From Polydactylus sextarius (Eukaryota > Chordata > Actinopteri > Polynemidae): DNA of 64,000 bases. The notes under the pieces were generated by a model that was not told where the DNA came from, did not search any database, and saw only the letters and a list, made by a program, of their open reading frames with translations. The position numbers and the translations under genes were made by a program. The stretch covers positions 11,367,772 through 11,431,771 of the forward strand of contig CM028914.1 of the NCBI GenBank assembly GCA_016801845.1, in the 5' to 3' direction. Shown here piece after piece: positions 11,759-24,140 of the stretch (the stretch's first letter is position 1; the number at the start of each line of letters is the position of its first letter).

Positions 11759-11898
11759 TCAGTCGCTGCAGCAGAGGTGAGACAACATGTCGAAGATGCA
11801 GCAGCAGCACAGGATGGTGGAACAGGCTGCCAGACATGACTCAGCAGCGCCACCACCTGGTTGATTATGGTCCTCGTCCTTCTGCTCTACCATGACCA
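11759..11898 (-). CDS. Distal alternative terminal exon for cystm1 (Cys-rich membrane segment)
   Basis: This exon has a CAG acceptor just upstream, enters in the same phase as the proximal terminal exon of cystm1 and ends in a stop at 11759-11761. It encodes VVMVEQ, a glycine/alanine link and then SCLAACSTILCCCC followed by IFDML, the family's Cys-rich membrane motif. Spliced to the shared exon ending at 13805 it gives a 143-aa protein. No duplicate of the upstream exons is visible between 11.9 and 13.4 kb, so alternative terminal-exon use is more likely than a separate gene; a decaying tandem copy is the alternative. Confidence 0.65.
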
Positions 11899-12589
11899 CT
11901 GGCAGAAGGGAGAAGAGGGAGGGGGTCATGAGCTCATTGACAACGCCATACATCATCACACTGAACAGAGGAGGCCTGTTATCACCATGCCATGTGACCC
12001 ACATGTTTCTAGACAACATGTTCTCAACATGAGTCCCAGCATTGTAAGAGACAGATCTTGTTTGGTTCTGGGTGAAGACCTCTGTGGTTCAGGGTAGCAG
12101 CCATTTGACATCTTTTACTTCTAAGAGTCTGTCTCTCTGGGAGCAGTGTGGTCTGTTGAGTCCACACAGTCATTGTTTTATCTAAACATGTAAAGCAAGT
12201 CACATGACACAGTGCTGATGAGACAGAACATTATTGTTTCACAGTGTTTAAAACCTTCAGGCTGTTTATTCATGCACATCATGAAGTCAAAATAAAGTAG
12301 TGATATTTTCAGATAGAGTTCATAGACTTGTTTGGCATGGTTGAACAGGTCAAACAAGAGACTGAAAGCCTGATAAATGCAGCATGGGACCAGGCACTCA
12401 ATACCAGGTAAAACCAAAAGAATATCCTTAAAAGGTAGGTTGACAGAAAGGGCAGAATGTGCAGCAAAGCCAAGGAGACTGCTGAGGGTAGATGTAGCCA
12501 AGTGTCTCGAGCAAGGTGTAATATCAGTTCCATTTGAATATACACATAGACACAACAAGATAGCCAGGTATCACTGCACTGGATGATCT

Positions 12590-13010
12590 GCCAGAAACTG
12601 GGTGGGATAAAGTGCCTGAGAAAGGTATGGGCTTTTTATCAAGTAGACTGAGTAGATGCTTTGTACCAATGTTACTCTCACAAGGTCCCCCGAAGAACCT
12701 GGTCATAAGCTTTCTCCAAGTTCACAAAACACATGTGGACAGGATGGGCAATCTCCCTCAAGGAGTCTTGCAAGAATAATGAGTTGGTCCTTTGTTCCAG
12801 GACCAGGATGGATCTTTTCTGCTAGTCCAGAGGTACTGTTCTCAATCTCCATGCAACACCACATAGGCCTGTCAAACAAGACAGCCCCATAATGTCCAGA
12901 GCTTCCAGCATCTCAAGGTGAATCTCATCCACTCCTGATGTTTTACCACTAGGGGGTTTCTTAACCATCTCAGTGACCTATGTCAGGAGGTCACTAAGAA
13001 GGTTTACCAG
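12590..13010 (-). mobile_element. LINE reverse transcriptase fragment
   Basis: The minus-strand translation carries GVDEIHLEMLEALDI, then a degenerate region, then MCF-like VFCELGESL / NLEKAYDQVLRGTL in two frames. These match the N-terminal half of the reverse transcriptase of the LINE family also seen at 970-1550. Frameshifts and stops are present. It lies between the two candidate terminal exons of cystm1. Confidence 0.75.
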
Positions 13011-13116
13011 GATATGGTTTACCAGTTACCTCCCTCCACTTCAGAAAGGTGACATTCCACATCCCTACCACTAGTCTGTCAATCCACCTAGGTCCCCGGC
13101 CATCTACATCTATAAT

Positions 13117-13118
13117 GT

Positions 13119-13173
<55 letters not shown>
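13117..13173. repeat. (AAT)n microsatellite
   Basis: About 19 uninterrupted AAT units. Confidence 0.95.
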
Positions 13174-13176
<3 letters not shown>

Positions 13177-13415
13177 GTCTCTAACAGAGTCAGAATAGAG
13201 ACGGGATCATAACTCTGTCAATTTATCATGGAAATGTTTTATTTTATTATCATCAGCAGCATCATTACAGTTACAGGGTCCAGTCAGAGAGCTGCACATT
13301 ATACCACTTTCACCAGAATGGAAAAATGTCATGTTTTCTTATTCTACTTTCCATTTTTTTATTCCATTTCCCAGGAGCATCTGGCGGCATGGCCCTCTTC
13401 GCCCTCTTTGGAGAT

Positions 13416-13694
13416 TCAGTCGCAATACTCAAACTCGTCGGAGTTCATCATGTCCATGAGACAGCAGCAGCACAGAGCAGCCGAACATGCTGCCAGACAC
13501 GAGTCCATAGCACCACCCCCACTGTCCTGATGCTGTTGCTGGTGCTCCACCACGAACACTGGCAGAGAGGAGGGGGTGCAACAGAGGCAGTGCCCCCCAA
13601 CCACAGCTTAAGTTACATGCAGCAGCTCCCAACATGTCAGCACATAAAATCATTAGTTTATCCAGCAGTAATGTTGATTTTATGTCTGTTAATG

Positions 13695-13746
<52 letters not shown>

Positions 13747-14611
13747 GTTGTTGTTTCCTTTGTTTGAATCTTGTTAGTGACTCTGCTTCAAACCCTTGAC
13801 TTACCTGTGTGTTTTGGTGGTTCTCCGTATGACTTGTGGCCATCCCAGTGGTAGGGGGGAGCGCTCTGGTATGCCTGGGAACCAGGATGAGGCATAAAAG
13901 CCCCTGGTGGTCCCAATGGTCCAGGAGGTGCTTGGTAATAAGAGTGATCACCATGACCCGCATAGCTCTGAGGGAAGGTCTAAGGAGGAGATGGACACAG
14001 TTTAATCCCCAGGTGATGTCATTCAGTTACAGCAGAAAGTAAAATGGCTGCCATATATATTGATGTTTACAATAAAACCACTTGTTCATAAAGATAAAGA
14101 AGTTAAAGGTAAGGTCTGTAAGATTCATAGGATCATGATGATGTGATCACCTGAGGCTGAGAATCGCTGTTGTTGTTATTTCTCCACACAGGGTGAGGTT
14201 TCTACAGAAACCCACGAACAGACAAACCAACTTAAGGCTCCTTCAAATCCAGCCGTCTTTTCCTGAGCAGTTAAAGCTACAATGATCCTTTACAACCCAA
14301 CCTATACCAGGATGCATTGCTGCAAATGTGATGTTTGTGTGTGGACATGCAGTTAAAGTGAAGCCACATAACTGGAGTAGTAGGAGCAGGGAGGAGGAGC
14401 ATGTTTTTAAATGGACTCAATTTAATTTTATCTGCGATATGTGAAATGTACTCTGGATTCTTTCTCTGAAAATCTGAGGCACTGTTGTTGTTGATAGGCA
14501 ATAGGAGTTGTGTACAATGTAATTATGCAAGGGACATAAATATGTAAAGGACGTAAATAGGAAACTCTGAAGCTTTGACTGTTTCATTTAACGACCAGTC
14601 ATTATATATAT

Positions 14612-14653
<42 letters not shown>

Positions 14654-15201
14654 ATATATCGAGGACATAGACCAGCTGACAACAGCAACACAGGCACTGA
14701 CTCTACAGATGACCTTATGTCTCAGCGTGGATTCTCCTGCCTACACACTCGTTGTTCAGTTGTAATACAGCCTCACCACTAGATGTCACCGATTCCTACA
14801 CACTGAACCTTCAAGAGCTTGAATAAAAAACAGTTTGGAGAAATAGAAACAGAACATTCAAACCTGTAACCAAATGTCTCATTTTCAAGTGGAAAATGTT
14901 ATGATATTTAAGAAGGAAGTTATAACATTATGTGAAATGTTACAAGAGCAATGAGAAATGCATGCTGGGTACCTGGTATGATGAGCCGGGAAATGTTGCA
15001 GGCTGAGAGGTGAGAGCTGTGAAGAGATAACCAGAAGTGACATGATCAAATATGTGAGATTAACTATGAACATAACAACACCCTGACTGTAAATATTAAT
15101 ATTTAATTCTAATATGTAAAAGTTGAACCTTGGGGGTAAACATTGCCCGAGGGGTCTTCTGGGAAATGAGGGCGGTACGGGGGAGGACGTTCACTGGTCA
15201 T
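13416..15201 (-). CDS. cystm1: Cysteine-rich and transmembrane domain-containing protein 1
   Basis: Small tail-anchored membrane protein of the CYSTM family; its exact function in animals is poorly defined. Exons on the minus strand 15201-15129, 15016-14973, 13979-13805 and 13558-13416 join in frame to 144 aa (human about 97). The start is MTSERPPPY, giving a PPxY motif able to bind WW domains. The middle is Pro/Gly/Tyr-rich. The end carries VFVVEH, a linker, then DSCLAACSAALCCCC and LMDMM: the hallmark Cys run as a short membrane segment. The CAG before the ATG suggests a 5' UTR intron, with a donor at 16524-16525. A second terminal exon at 11759-11898 fits the same phase. The (ATT)n at 13697-13746 lies in the last intron. 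Confidence 0.88.
13697..13746. repeat. (ATT)n microsatellite
   Basis: About 16 ATT units in the last intron of cystm1. Confidence 0.95.
14597..14650. repeat. (TA)n microsatellite
   Basis: TA dinucleotide run, flanked on both sides by a TATCCATATA motif, in the third cystm1 intron. Confidence 0.9.
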
Positions 15202-16525
15202 CTGGACAGATGGGTGGATGAATGATGATCGGACCGATGAGTAGAATCTAAAAGAGGAAATTATAAATAGAATAGATTAGAATATTTTTATTTGCCCGGC
15301 ATAAAAAAAAAAAATATGAAAATAGATTAACACAAAATAAAAAAAATAACAGAAAAATAAATAAATAGTTTATATAAAAAAGAAAAGGTGGAAAGTCTCC
15401 AGAGATGAGGAGGCATAAAATGGCCTCATGGTGTGTTTCTCACGGCATCACAGATACTTTTTAAATCTTCTTTAAATCTTAGATTTGTTTCTAAACTTCA
15501 GTAAATCAACTCATTTAAATCTTTATATTTTTGTTTTTGAATCTGATCATACACAAGATTTATTCATTTTAATGTTTTAGTTAGTTGCAGATTTAGATGC
15601 AATCATTAAATTAAAATTACACCTGTGCTCGTGTGTTTGTGCATTAATATTAATAGTATATATTTATGAAGTAATAAACACTGTAGATTCTATTTGCTGT
15701 TTAGTAAATAAATAAAAATCCACATATTTTCTGTTACAGGTGACAAAAGCTCCACTCAAGGATCCGTCTAATTCCTGGTCAGCTGCCCTCATACCAGTCC
15801 TAATCTAATCACCTGTTTCCATGGCAACAGATGATTACCCTGCATATTATTCGTTGACTCATTGTCTCTTTTTGACAAACAGAAGTTTTATTTGTTTTGA
15901 GGAAACAAACCGGTTCCAGTTAACCGACACTGGATGTCCCGCGATGACATCACATGTGGGCTATTAAACAAACGTGTTTATGAGGTAAATAAACGCCAAC
16001 TTCTTATTTATTCGTTAACTAAAGTGATTGTTTTTTTTTGTTTGTTTGTTTGTTTGGTTTTTTTAACGGATTTTAAACTTGCGAGACAAAGTTCAGCTGA
16101 ACAGAAACGCATCGTAAAAACGCGTTTTAATGCAGTTAATCTGAATCTAAAGATAAATACTGAAACGGTCATAATGAAGCAGCTTCATTGTTTAATTAAC
16201 TTTTGTTAAGAGTAATAATCGGAATAAAAAAAATAAATTATCCAAAATAATCCTGGCTGATTACTGGTGCATATTAAAGTCAACAAATCTCAACAGAACA
16301 GTCAAATTAAGTTTGAATATTAAAATCAATATTACTATGAAAGCCAGCGCGTGGTGTTTCGCCCATACATTAACTTCAACTTCTTCCATAAAAACATCTT
16401 CCATCCAGGGAGAGAGCGAACTGAGAGTCAGATCGGTACAAGTCCAGATCCATCGGATCCTCCTAACCTTCACCTTGCTGACACCACTTCTCCTCACATC
16501 ACTTTCAAACAGGAGCGGTACTCAC

Positions 16526-16600
16526 CTTCAGACCAGACGAACCTCCGCGTCAACAGGCAATTTGTGGATAACTGAGTGCGAGGATACAGCTGCAAAGGCA
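16526..16600 (-). other. cystm1: Probable 5' UTR exon of cystm1
   Basis: A strong donor (AAG then GTGAGTACC on the minus strand) ends an exon at 16526 in CpG-containing sequence, and the coding exon at 15201 opens directly behind an acceptor-like CAG. The upstream limit is a guess; a long CA repeat starts at 16625. Confidence 0.45.
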
Positions 16601-16622
16601 CGAGGACAGGGTGAGGTAACAC

Positions 16623-16624
<2 letters not shown>

Positions 16625-16676
<52 letters not shown>
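16625..16676. repeat. (CA)n microsatellite
   Basis: About 26 CA units just upstream of the inferred cystm1 first exon, followed by a CAC triplet run and a T tract near 16710. Confidence 0.95.
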
Positions 16677-16678
<2 letters not shown>

Positions 16679-16739
16679 ACCACCACCACCCACCCCTTTC
16701 CTTACCCTGTATCTCTTTTTTTTTTTTTTTTTTTATTTT

Positions 16740-18587
16740 GTTGTTTATGAATCTATATACCAGTTTAAAGCTACAAGGTCCCGTTTATTTATGAATATGC
16801 ATATAAATATAAATGGGGAATATTATAATTTATCCCTGAAACTCATAATAGTTATCACATTTCATATGTAATCATTAGAACAACTGAGGGATCTAGTCCA
16901 GCTGAGTCCCCACTCTCCTCCCCTTCACCAACGCCTCAGGTGTTTCTCTGTCACCTGACACAGAAAAACCAACAACCTGCAGCGTTTAGACTCAAACAGG
17001 TTCAGAACGCATCCTGCTCGGTTCCAGTGTATCGTCAGGTAATAACAATATTATCTCACCTTTGACCTGTGAACAAACAGGCGAGTTTAAGCTGATAAAC
17101 TTGAGTTTATTTGTTTATTTGTTTGTACATGACATCATTGATGTGCTTATGCCACAGTGTTTCGCTGCAGCTTTACACACAAACACAAACTGACACTCAC
17201 ACGTTTCCTACTGATTTTAAACTCACAAAAACTTCTACCTGCAGTCGTGTCAGCCAATCAGGAGGCAGCTGTTAGCCAATCAGGGGGCAGCTGTCAGGTG
17301 TGTTTCCAGCAGGACGTTCTGTCAAACGGTGAGAACAGGAACGTTGCTGCATTTCCAGAATATTTTCTTTGACTTTCCATGCTGTCCATGCACTCTCGCT
17401 AAGATAACTTTAAATACATATTATTTGTCGGTGGTGCGTTCACTGACCAGCTCAGGATCTGTGTTCAGACATGTCCTCAGCTCCATGCTCTGATGCATTT
17501 TATTTATTCTATCTCATGCAGCAGCTGAAGCACTTTGAATAGTTTTCATACAACGGAGCAACAGGCCAAAGAATCTGTCAGAGATCTGTCTAAACATTCA
17601 GAGAAAAACTAGTTTTACAAGAATAAATTCATACCATTGAAGAGAAAAGTTCAGTTTCAACCACATTATCTATTATCTTAATTTTACTTCCTGACTTTTT
17701 CTTTCAATATTCAAATTGTGTTCTTGAATAGAGAGTTGTTGTCAGAGATTTGATTCTAAAATATTCAGTTTTATTGCTGAGATTTTATTTTTGTCACTCT
17801 GTTCTACTTCTGTGTTTGAATAAAAGTTAGTGTCACATAACTATGGAAACCTGTTATGTTATCTTGTCACTTGTTATCATTGTTCCCCAATGTGACCTGA
17901 ACGCTGAGAAACAAACAGGTCAGTGCCCTCTGCTGGTCTGAATCTATCACTGCAGCTTTAAACTTTTCTAATTCACTAAGTTTGAGGTGAAAACATATCA
18001 GACACTTTTCCTCAGAGTCTCACTGGTCTTAAGGAGAAGTCAGGTTCAGGTTCAGGTCCAGGTTCAAAACCCCCTGAATGATCACACTGGGTGACGTCAT
18101 ATTAAAGGTTGTTTCTCAGGCTGTTTCACAATGTTTAAGTTGTGTTTTCGTCAATGCTCATCTTTGTTTTAACATTTTGGTCTAATTATCCTGAGTTGTA
18201 CATTTGACCACTGTTTTGTTTTGTCCTTTAATGTGAGTCTGGGTAAAATGATCCTCGGCAGGTCTGAGGAGGCCATGAGGTGTCGTGGAGGTCTGGACTG
18301 ACTTGACCTGTCCACAGTCCAGAAACACAGGAAGTCCTCATCAGCTGGTCACCTGACGTTTGTGCGGCGGCAGGTGTGACTTATATCGTGATGACGAGTT
18401 CAGGTGTGTTTCAGGTCCAACAGACTTAAGAAGAGGCGACTGTGGTGAGTGTCGGCGTCGCTGGTGATGTGAAGGCGGACCGGTCGGACCGCCAGAGCCA
18501 TGAGCTCAGCCAGGTGGGCGCTGATCAGGATTGTGTCCTTGCCTTCATGGTCGCTGATGTACAGCTCTGGCGGCCCCTCCTCCATCA
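16740..18587. other. Intergenic between cystm1 5' end and apbb3 3' end
   Basis: Holds promoter-side sequence for cystm1 (with two near-identical CAGCTGT-containing units around 17260-17300), a reverse-oriented CTCF-like core at 17924-17938 and probably the 3' UTR of apbb3. No further coding exon is supported. Confidence 0.6.
17924..17938 (-). promoter_or_regulatory. CTCF-like core motif
   Basis: The minus strand reads ACCAGCAGAGGGCAC, close to the vertebrate CTCF consensus (CCASNAGRKGGC). Orientation is leftward. Motif match only. Confidence 0.4.
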
Positions 18588-21500
18588 TTAGGAGGTGGCG
18601 GTTTGCTTGTTACGAAAGGTCTCAAAGAACGCCATCATTCCCTTCCTCACGTTGCTGCTACTGTTTCCCTTCATCATCCGAGGCGTCATGGTGGTAGAGC
18701 TGCCACTGCCGTGGTAATGGGACATAAGAGGAGGGAAGACGGCACCATCCATGGAGTTGGCCCGTTTGACTTTTGACGGGTTTGCACGCCATGACTTGGA
18801 CCTTGGAGGTGGAGTCTGAGCCACCAGGCACTTCTGATACTGAACCTGAGAAGACAAGGACAACTAAAATTCACAACAGGCTTAACTTTTTCACCACAAG
18901 AGAGCAGCTGTTCATCTCTGTTGTTACAGCTAGTACAGACAGATAGACAGATAGACAGATAGACAGGTGTCTCACCATACACGCTGCCTGGACAGCCTCA
19001 GAGATAATTCCTGCATCCGGTTCACACCAGAACACATGACACTCGAAGCGTTGTGTGCCGCCGTCAACAATCACAGCGAAAGTGTGGCTGTCGTGGCCAA
19101 CGCCCAGAAAGGTGAGGAAGCGAACCTGACACTCCCAGAGTGGCTCCTCCCCCTCCTGTCAAGATCAGTTAACACAGGTTAATCAAAGCCCCAACTTGAT
19201 CTCTGGCCTCTGGTTGTCAGTGAAGTGATGACACTACCTCGCCCTTCCACAGAGACAGGACGTTGTCGGTGACGTGGATCACAGTCGGCTCCCAGTCATC
19301 TCTGTCGGTAGAGTTCATGATGCTTTCAATGGCTCTGTTCAAAACCTCCATACCTACATCACAAAAAACAAAGGGTGTGTCCAGGTGTGTTCAGGTCGGT
19401 CCAGATGTGTGTGTCTGTCTTACCCATGGCTCTGGACACTGGCAGGTTACCGATGTACTGGACCTCAAACTTCTGGACCTGCTGCCGCACCGCCTCCAGA
19501 AACTCAACTGAACCAACAAGAGGTGATTAGTAATGAGCCAATCAGAGAGCAGTCAGTGATGTCAGCAAACAGGTGAGTCACCTTGTCTGGGTAGGTCTTC
19601 AGGTGAGATACTCTCCATGGTCAGAGAGCGAGATGGCCTCATTAGTGCCTTCTCTGACATCATCTGCAAACACAGGAAACATTTCCCATGAGCCTCAGCT
19701 GCTCTGTGTTTGCTGCTGATGTGGTGAAAAAAGATGGTGGACATGGCAAGTAAACTGACTTACTGACCTTGGAGCACATCTCGTGCAGTGCTGTTGCGAT
19801 GGCTTTGGCCGGAGCATTGCAGCGAAACACGTGACACTTGAGCATGCAGCTGTCTTTATCACCCGCCACGAAGGCAAAGTCCCTGAATGCAACACACATA
19901 CCCACATGGCGGTCACGTAGTTGTGGATGATGCGGGTGATCATGTGATCAGCAGGTTAAGTTATGACCCTGACTGTATGGTGTATGGTGGAGGAGGTGCA
20001 GAGGTAAAGGTAGAGTGGTTTACCTGTCCCTGCCAAGGTGGGGGGGGGGGGGCGTGTCAAAGAAACAGAGACAGTGTTAGTGCGGACAGGTGAATGGAAA
20101 GAGGACAGAGAGGACAGAGTACAGAGAGAGAGACAAGTGAAGGGACAGAGAGATAGTACGGGAAGTGAAAGCCTCACCTGCCGTTATTGCAGCCCACCCC
20201 CCACACACGGATGTTGATGATTGGCTGACAGTGGAGAGGGGTGTGGTCTAAAGGGTCCAACAGGGTCAGAGTATCTTTCTTCAGAACCAACATCATCTCC
20301 CGACCCTGCACACACACATAGATGCAGGTCTGAACTAGATTCTGAACTAGATCCTGAGTCTGAACCAGATCCCAGGTCCGAGAGGACAGTGCTATATATA
20401 AACTAGTCACGGTGGTGGAGTCTAGGCCCCACTGCGGGTTCTGGATCCAGGTTCAGAAGGTGTCTCACCTCTCCCCAGGCTCCCTGCCTGTCTCTCTGCT
20501 CTGGGCTGCTGCAGTGAGACAGCTGCTGGATCACGTTACTGACGGCGAGACTGCTGCGACCAGGAGACAGGTCCTCCTCCTCCACTTGCAACCAGCCCAA
20601 CGAACGCACTGCGAAGCACTGACACAACCAGGGAAACCGGGACAAAGAGAGGCAGATTAAATCAGATTAAATCAGATTAATATCAAACTGTGGTTGAGAG
20701 AAGTAGACACAAATCAGGGGGAGAGAGAGAGATTAGCATGGATTAGACCATGACAACCAGCTCTCCTTTGTCTGATATTACAGTGACAAACAAGATGGAT
20801 GCCACTGTTTTGGGACAACAGATTGACGATTATATTATTATTGTTGCTGTTATTGTTGTCATTTTTGTTGTTGCCATCATTGTCATTGCTGTTTTGATTG
20901 TACCTTGGAGTCTGGGTCATGGTTGGTGAGGTAATCTTCGTGCCATGATGACCTTAAAGAAATAAAACAAAGTGCAGGTAAAACAAGGGTTGAGGATTAG
21001 GATTAGAACCAGGTTCAGGTCAGGATTATGGTCATTGTTTGGGGTCAGAGACCAGAGAAGGATAAAAATGTTAACCTGTCCTCAGGAGCTGCATCTGTTT
21101 GAGTGTTGGACGGTTGTCCTGCTTCCTCCTGCTGAGAAAACACAGAAGACATACTACAGATGTCTGCATCTGGAAATCTATGTCTGAGATAACCTGAGCT
21201 AATGTCAGTCACTATAAAATAACCTTAGTTAATTGGAGCTAGTCTGAGATAACCTGAGTTAATATAAACTAGCCCAGATAACTTTGACTAACAGGTATAT
21301 GAGTTCTAACCTGGGTATCGAGTGCAGGGGCCGTCCCAGTGAGGCGGGGGTGTTGCCACTGGGTGGCGCCGGTGGGAACATGCCAGTAGTAGGTTCCTGT
21401 GGAGTCTTTGATAGTTCTCCAGCCGGAGGGGAGGTCTGGGTCCAGCAGCAGGTTCTGGTCGGTCCAGATGTTGTCTGCAGAGACATAAGCATCTGTCAGC

Positions 21501-24032
21501 AGCTGTTGTTAACACCTCCTACAGGCCACAGCCACAGCTAAGCCACTTCATTCCAACAGTTAAACTAGGAGCCAAGTTCGCACTTGGTCGGCGTGTTATT
21601 AAATTCAGGTGGCTACGTCTGGAACCAGCTTTTATCCAATCATAAGGCAGCCTGAGGCTGACAGGCATCCTAAATTAGAACAAATGAAATTATGTTCATC
21701 TAAATATAACATGGAATATCGATCAACACCAATAACAGCAGTCTAATACACTGCTCCTGTCCTCTTCCTCATCCTCCTCCTGCAGGTGTATTTGCAGCAG
21801 AAGGTGACTTTAGTGTGACTCTGCTGATGCCACAGAAACCTGCTGCCTCAGTCTCACAACGAACACGGGTCAGAGTCATGCAGAATTTTGGAACAGTTCC
21901 CATGATGCTTTGGGTGAGTTCTTCCTCCATTCATCCTGGCTGTTAGTTTGCCCCACTGGTCACATGGGGAAATGTAGCTAAAAAAAAGTGACTTTGAGTC
22001 TGTGAGCTTCCACAACAATAGACGTCTGAAACTGCTGACAGGACTCTTTTTATCACCATGGTTTTCAGAAAGAGACATAAAGTCTGGGACAGTTCTGTTC
22101 AGTGGTCTCTACTCTGGCGTCATTACACTGTCAAATCAATTTTACAAATTGTTACCATGTTTTACAACTGTTACCCCTGTCGCTTAGCTGATCAATGTTG
22201 TGTCATCAGTGACAGGAAGCGGCAAGTCAGAGGTCAAACTGTTGAACGGACAACTGGAAAGACGAGAGGACACCGGAGACGAGCTGAATAATTAATAAGC
22301 CTCAGATACACAAAACGCTGAGCCGGCTGATTGAGAGACAACGATATGACCAGAAGCGAGACGAGTAAATATTGGTCAGCGATAAAAGTCGAACCACAAC
22401 TTCAAACTTCTGCCTGAGACACAATGTTTGTCTTATAAACCTGTCTTGTAAACACTGTGTCCACATAGACGCAGTGTCCATAGCTGTCCCTCTGCTACTC
22501 CGCCACAGGTTGAACTCTGGGACTTTAGTCCACATTAGTTCTTCCTGCTAATTAGAGGAAGCAGCACAGCAAACAGAAGAAACCACACCCTCCCTTCAAC
22601 CGCTGCTCTTCCTTCTGGGTTTTAAACATGGCGGATGCACAACCTGTCCTTGTGGACGGACAACCTGTCCTTCTGGACAGGCGCTGCTGTTAGTTTGACC
22701 TCTATCACAACAGACTGTGTCCTTCTGTCTCTCGTCCCAGAATCCCTCATGACACAGCGCCATGTGTGTATTAATGCTTATATGTGTGTGTGTGTCCTGG
22801 CTCTGCTCCACTCCTTCCTGTTTGACCTTTCCTCAGACTGATGTCATGTGGCTGATGAAGGTCGTCCAGACCCACCAAACTACACCCCTACTTAGTTATG
22901 GTTGCTAATGAACCAAATGTGAATCTGAGAAACAGCAAAACAGCATGCAGACATCGCCACAGTAACCATGTCACGCCTGCCATCAAGACTGTGGGAACTT
23001 GACATCAGACAGGAAGCAGCTTATTTTACAACAATGGTGAGCCTTACATATCCCACAATGCACTGCTCCACAGTTTGATTTCAGCTGAGCTTTGAGTGTG
23101 AAAACTTTTAGGATGCAGAGTGAGCGATCAGTCTGAGAATATCTATTTGTACTTGTTTGAACACATTGATGTGCTACTATTTGTGTGTAGCAGACAAGAA
23201 CCTGTGCGCTGTGTAGCTGCATCTCATCAATGGGATTTTAGTTACTAACTCACTGGAAGGAAACACCTTTTCAGAATAAGATCTGATGTAGACAGTCTAT
23301 AAACCAACAATCCTTAAATGAGGCAAATTTCTTATTTTTGGTCTTTACATATTTATGTCCCAGTCATATTTACTGTCACCTATCAAAAGCAGCACCTAAA
23401 AGTTTGCTGGCGTTATTAGGACAAATCTTGTGTGTTTCAGATAAAATCTAATTGAATCCATTAAGGAACTTATTCCTCCACTCCTCCTTGCTGCTCCTAA
23501 TGCTCTGGTTATGTGACCTAGCTTTAACTGCACGTCCACATCGTATATAGGTTGGATTGTAAAGGACCAAACAGTTGTAGCCTTCGCGGCTCAAGACCTA
23601 TCCCCATGTTTCACTGCAGCATAGGTAGCGTAGGTAACGCTGGCACCGTGAATGTACAACTAAAGCTACCTTGCGAACTCTTCTTCTTTTCTGTTTGTTA
23701 AAGAGATGTAAATGTGACTTGTGTCGCCCCCTTCTGACAAATTGTCATGACGCAGCCTAGTTTATTACTTCAAACCAGGAAACACAACACATTGTGTTTT
23801 TTTTCTGCAACATTTCAAAAGTTTGCTTCACATTTTATTTATAGTTGGAAAAACAACTAACTCAATTTTACTTCGGCTGTTTGCAGAGACTGCAGATGGT
23901 CTTCATAAGCCTGTGGGATTATAGGGACCTGTGTATGTGTGTGTGTCTGTGTGTGTGTCTGTGTGTGTGTGTGTGTGTCTTACCGTCATAGTTGACTATG
24001 ATGATGGCCAACATGTAATCCTTGCCCATCAT
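18588..24032 (-). CDS. apbb3: Amyloid beta precursor protein-binding family B member 3 (FE65-like adaptor)
   Basis: Cytoplasmic adaptor that binds APP-family tails through PTB domains. Minus-strand exons 24032-23984, 21474-21311, 21131-21076, 20952-20904, 20618-20469, 20305-20178, 20029-20024, 19882-19768, 19663-19582, 19507-19424, 19353-19238, 19155-18976 and 18845-18588 join in frame to 478 aa (human 486). Start MMGKDYMLAIIIVNYD. WW domain about 31-60 (LPSGW, YYWHVPTG, TQW). PTB1 about 107-239 (CFAVRSLGW, CNNGRDRDFAF, MLKCHVFRC). PTB2 about 269-400 (EVQYIGNLPV, FLTFLGVGHDSHTF, VQYQKCLVA). The short Ser-rich tail with KRANSMD fits APBB3 rather than APBB1 or APBB2. A 6-nt microexon restores PTB1. 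Intron 1 (21475-23983) holds no other gene. Head to head with sra1. Confidence 0.95.
20024..20029 (-). other. apbb3: 6-nt microexon of apbb3 PTB1
   Basis: Six bases (GGACAG on the minus strand) lie between a perfect CAG acceptor and a GTAAAC donor. The preceding exon ends in phase 2 and the next begins with G-GAC, so inclusion gives NNGRDRDFAF and skipping gives NNGRDFAF; both keep frame. FE65 (APBB1) is known for a 6-nt neuron-regulated mini-exon at the equivalent PTB1 site. A run of 13 C on the coding strand (20052-20040) lies just upstream of the acceptor as a strong pyrimidine tract. Confidence 0.85.
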
Positions 24033-24044
24033 GGCTCCGCCCTC

Positions 24045-24108
24045 CAACATGTGTTCCAATCAGCTGATCTCTCTTTCTTTCTCTGTCTCTCTCACACACG
24101 CAAACACA

Positions 24109-24140
<32 letters not shown>

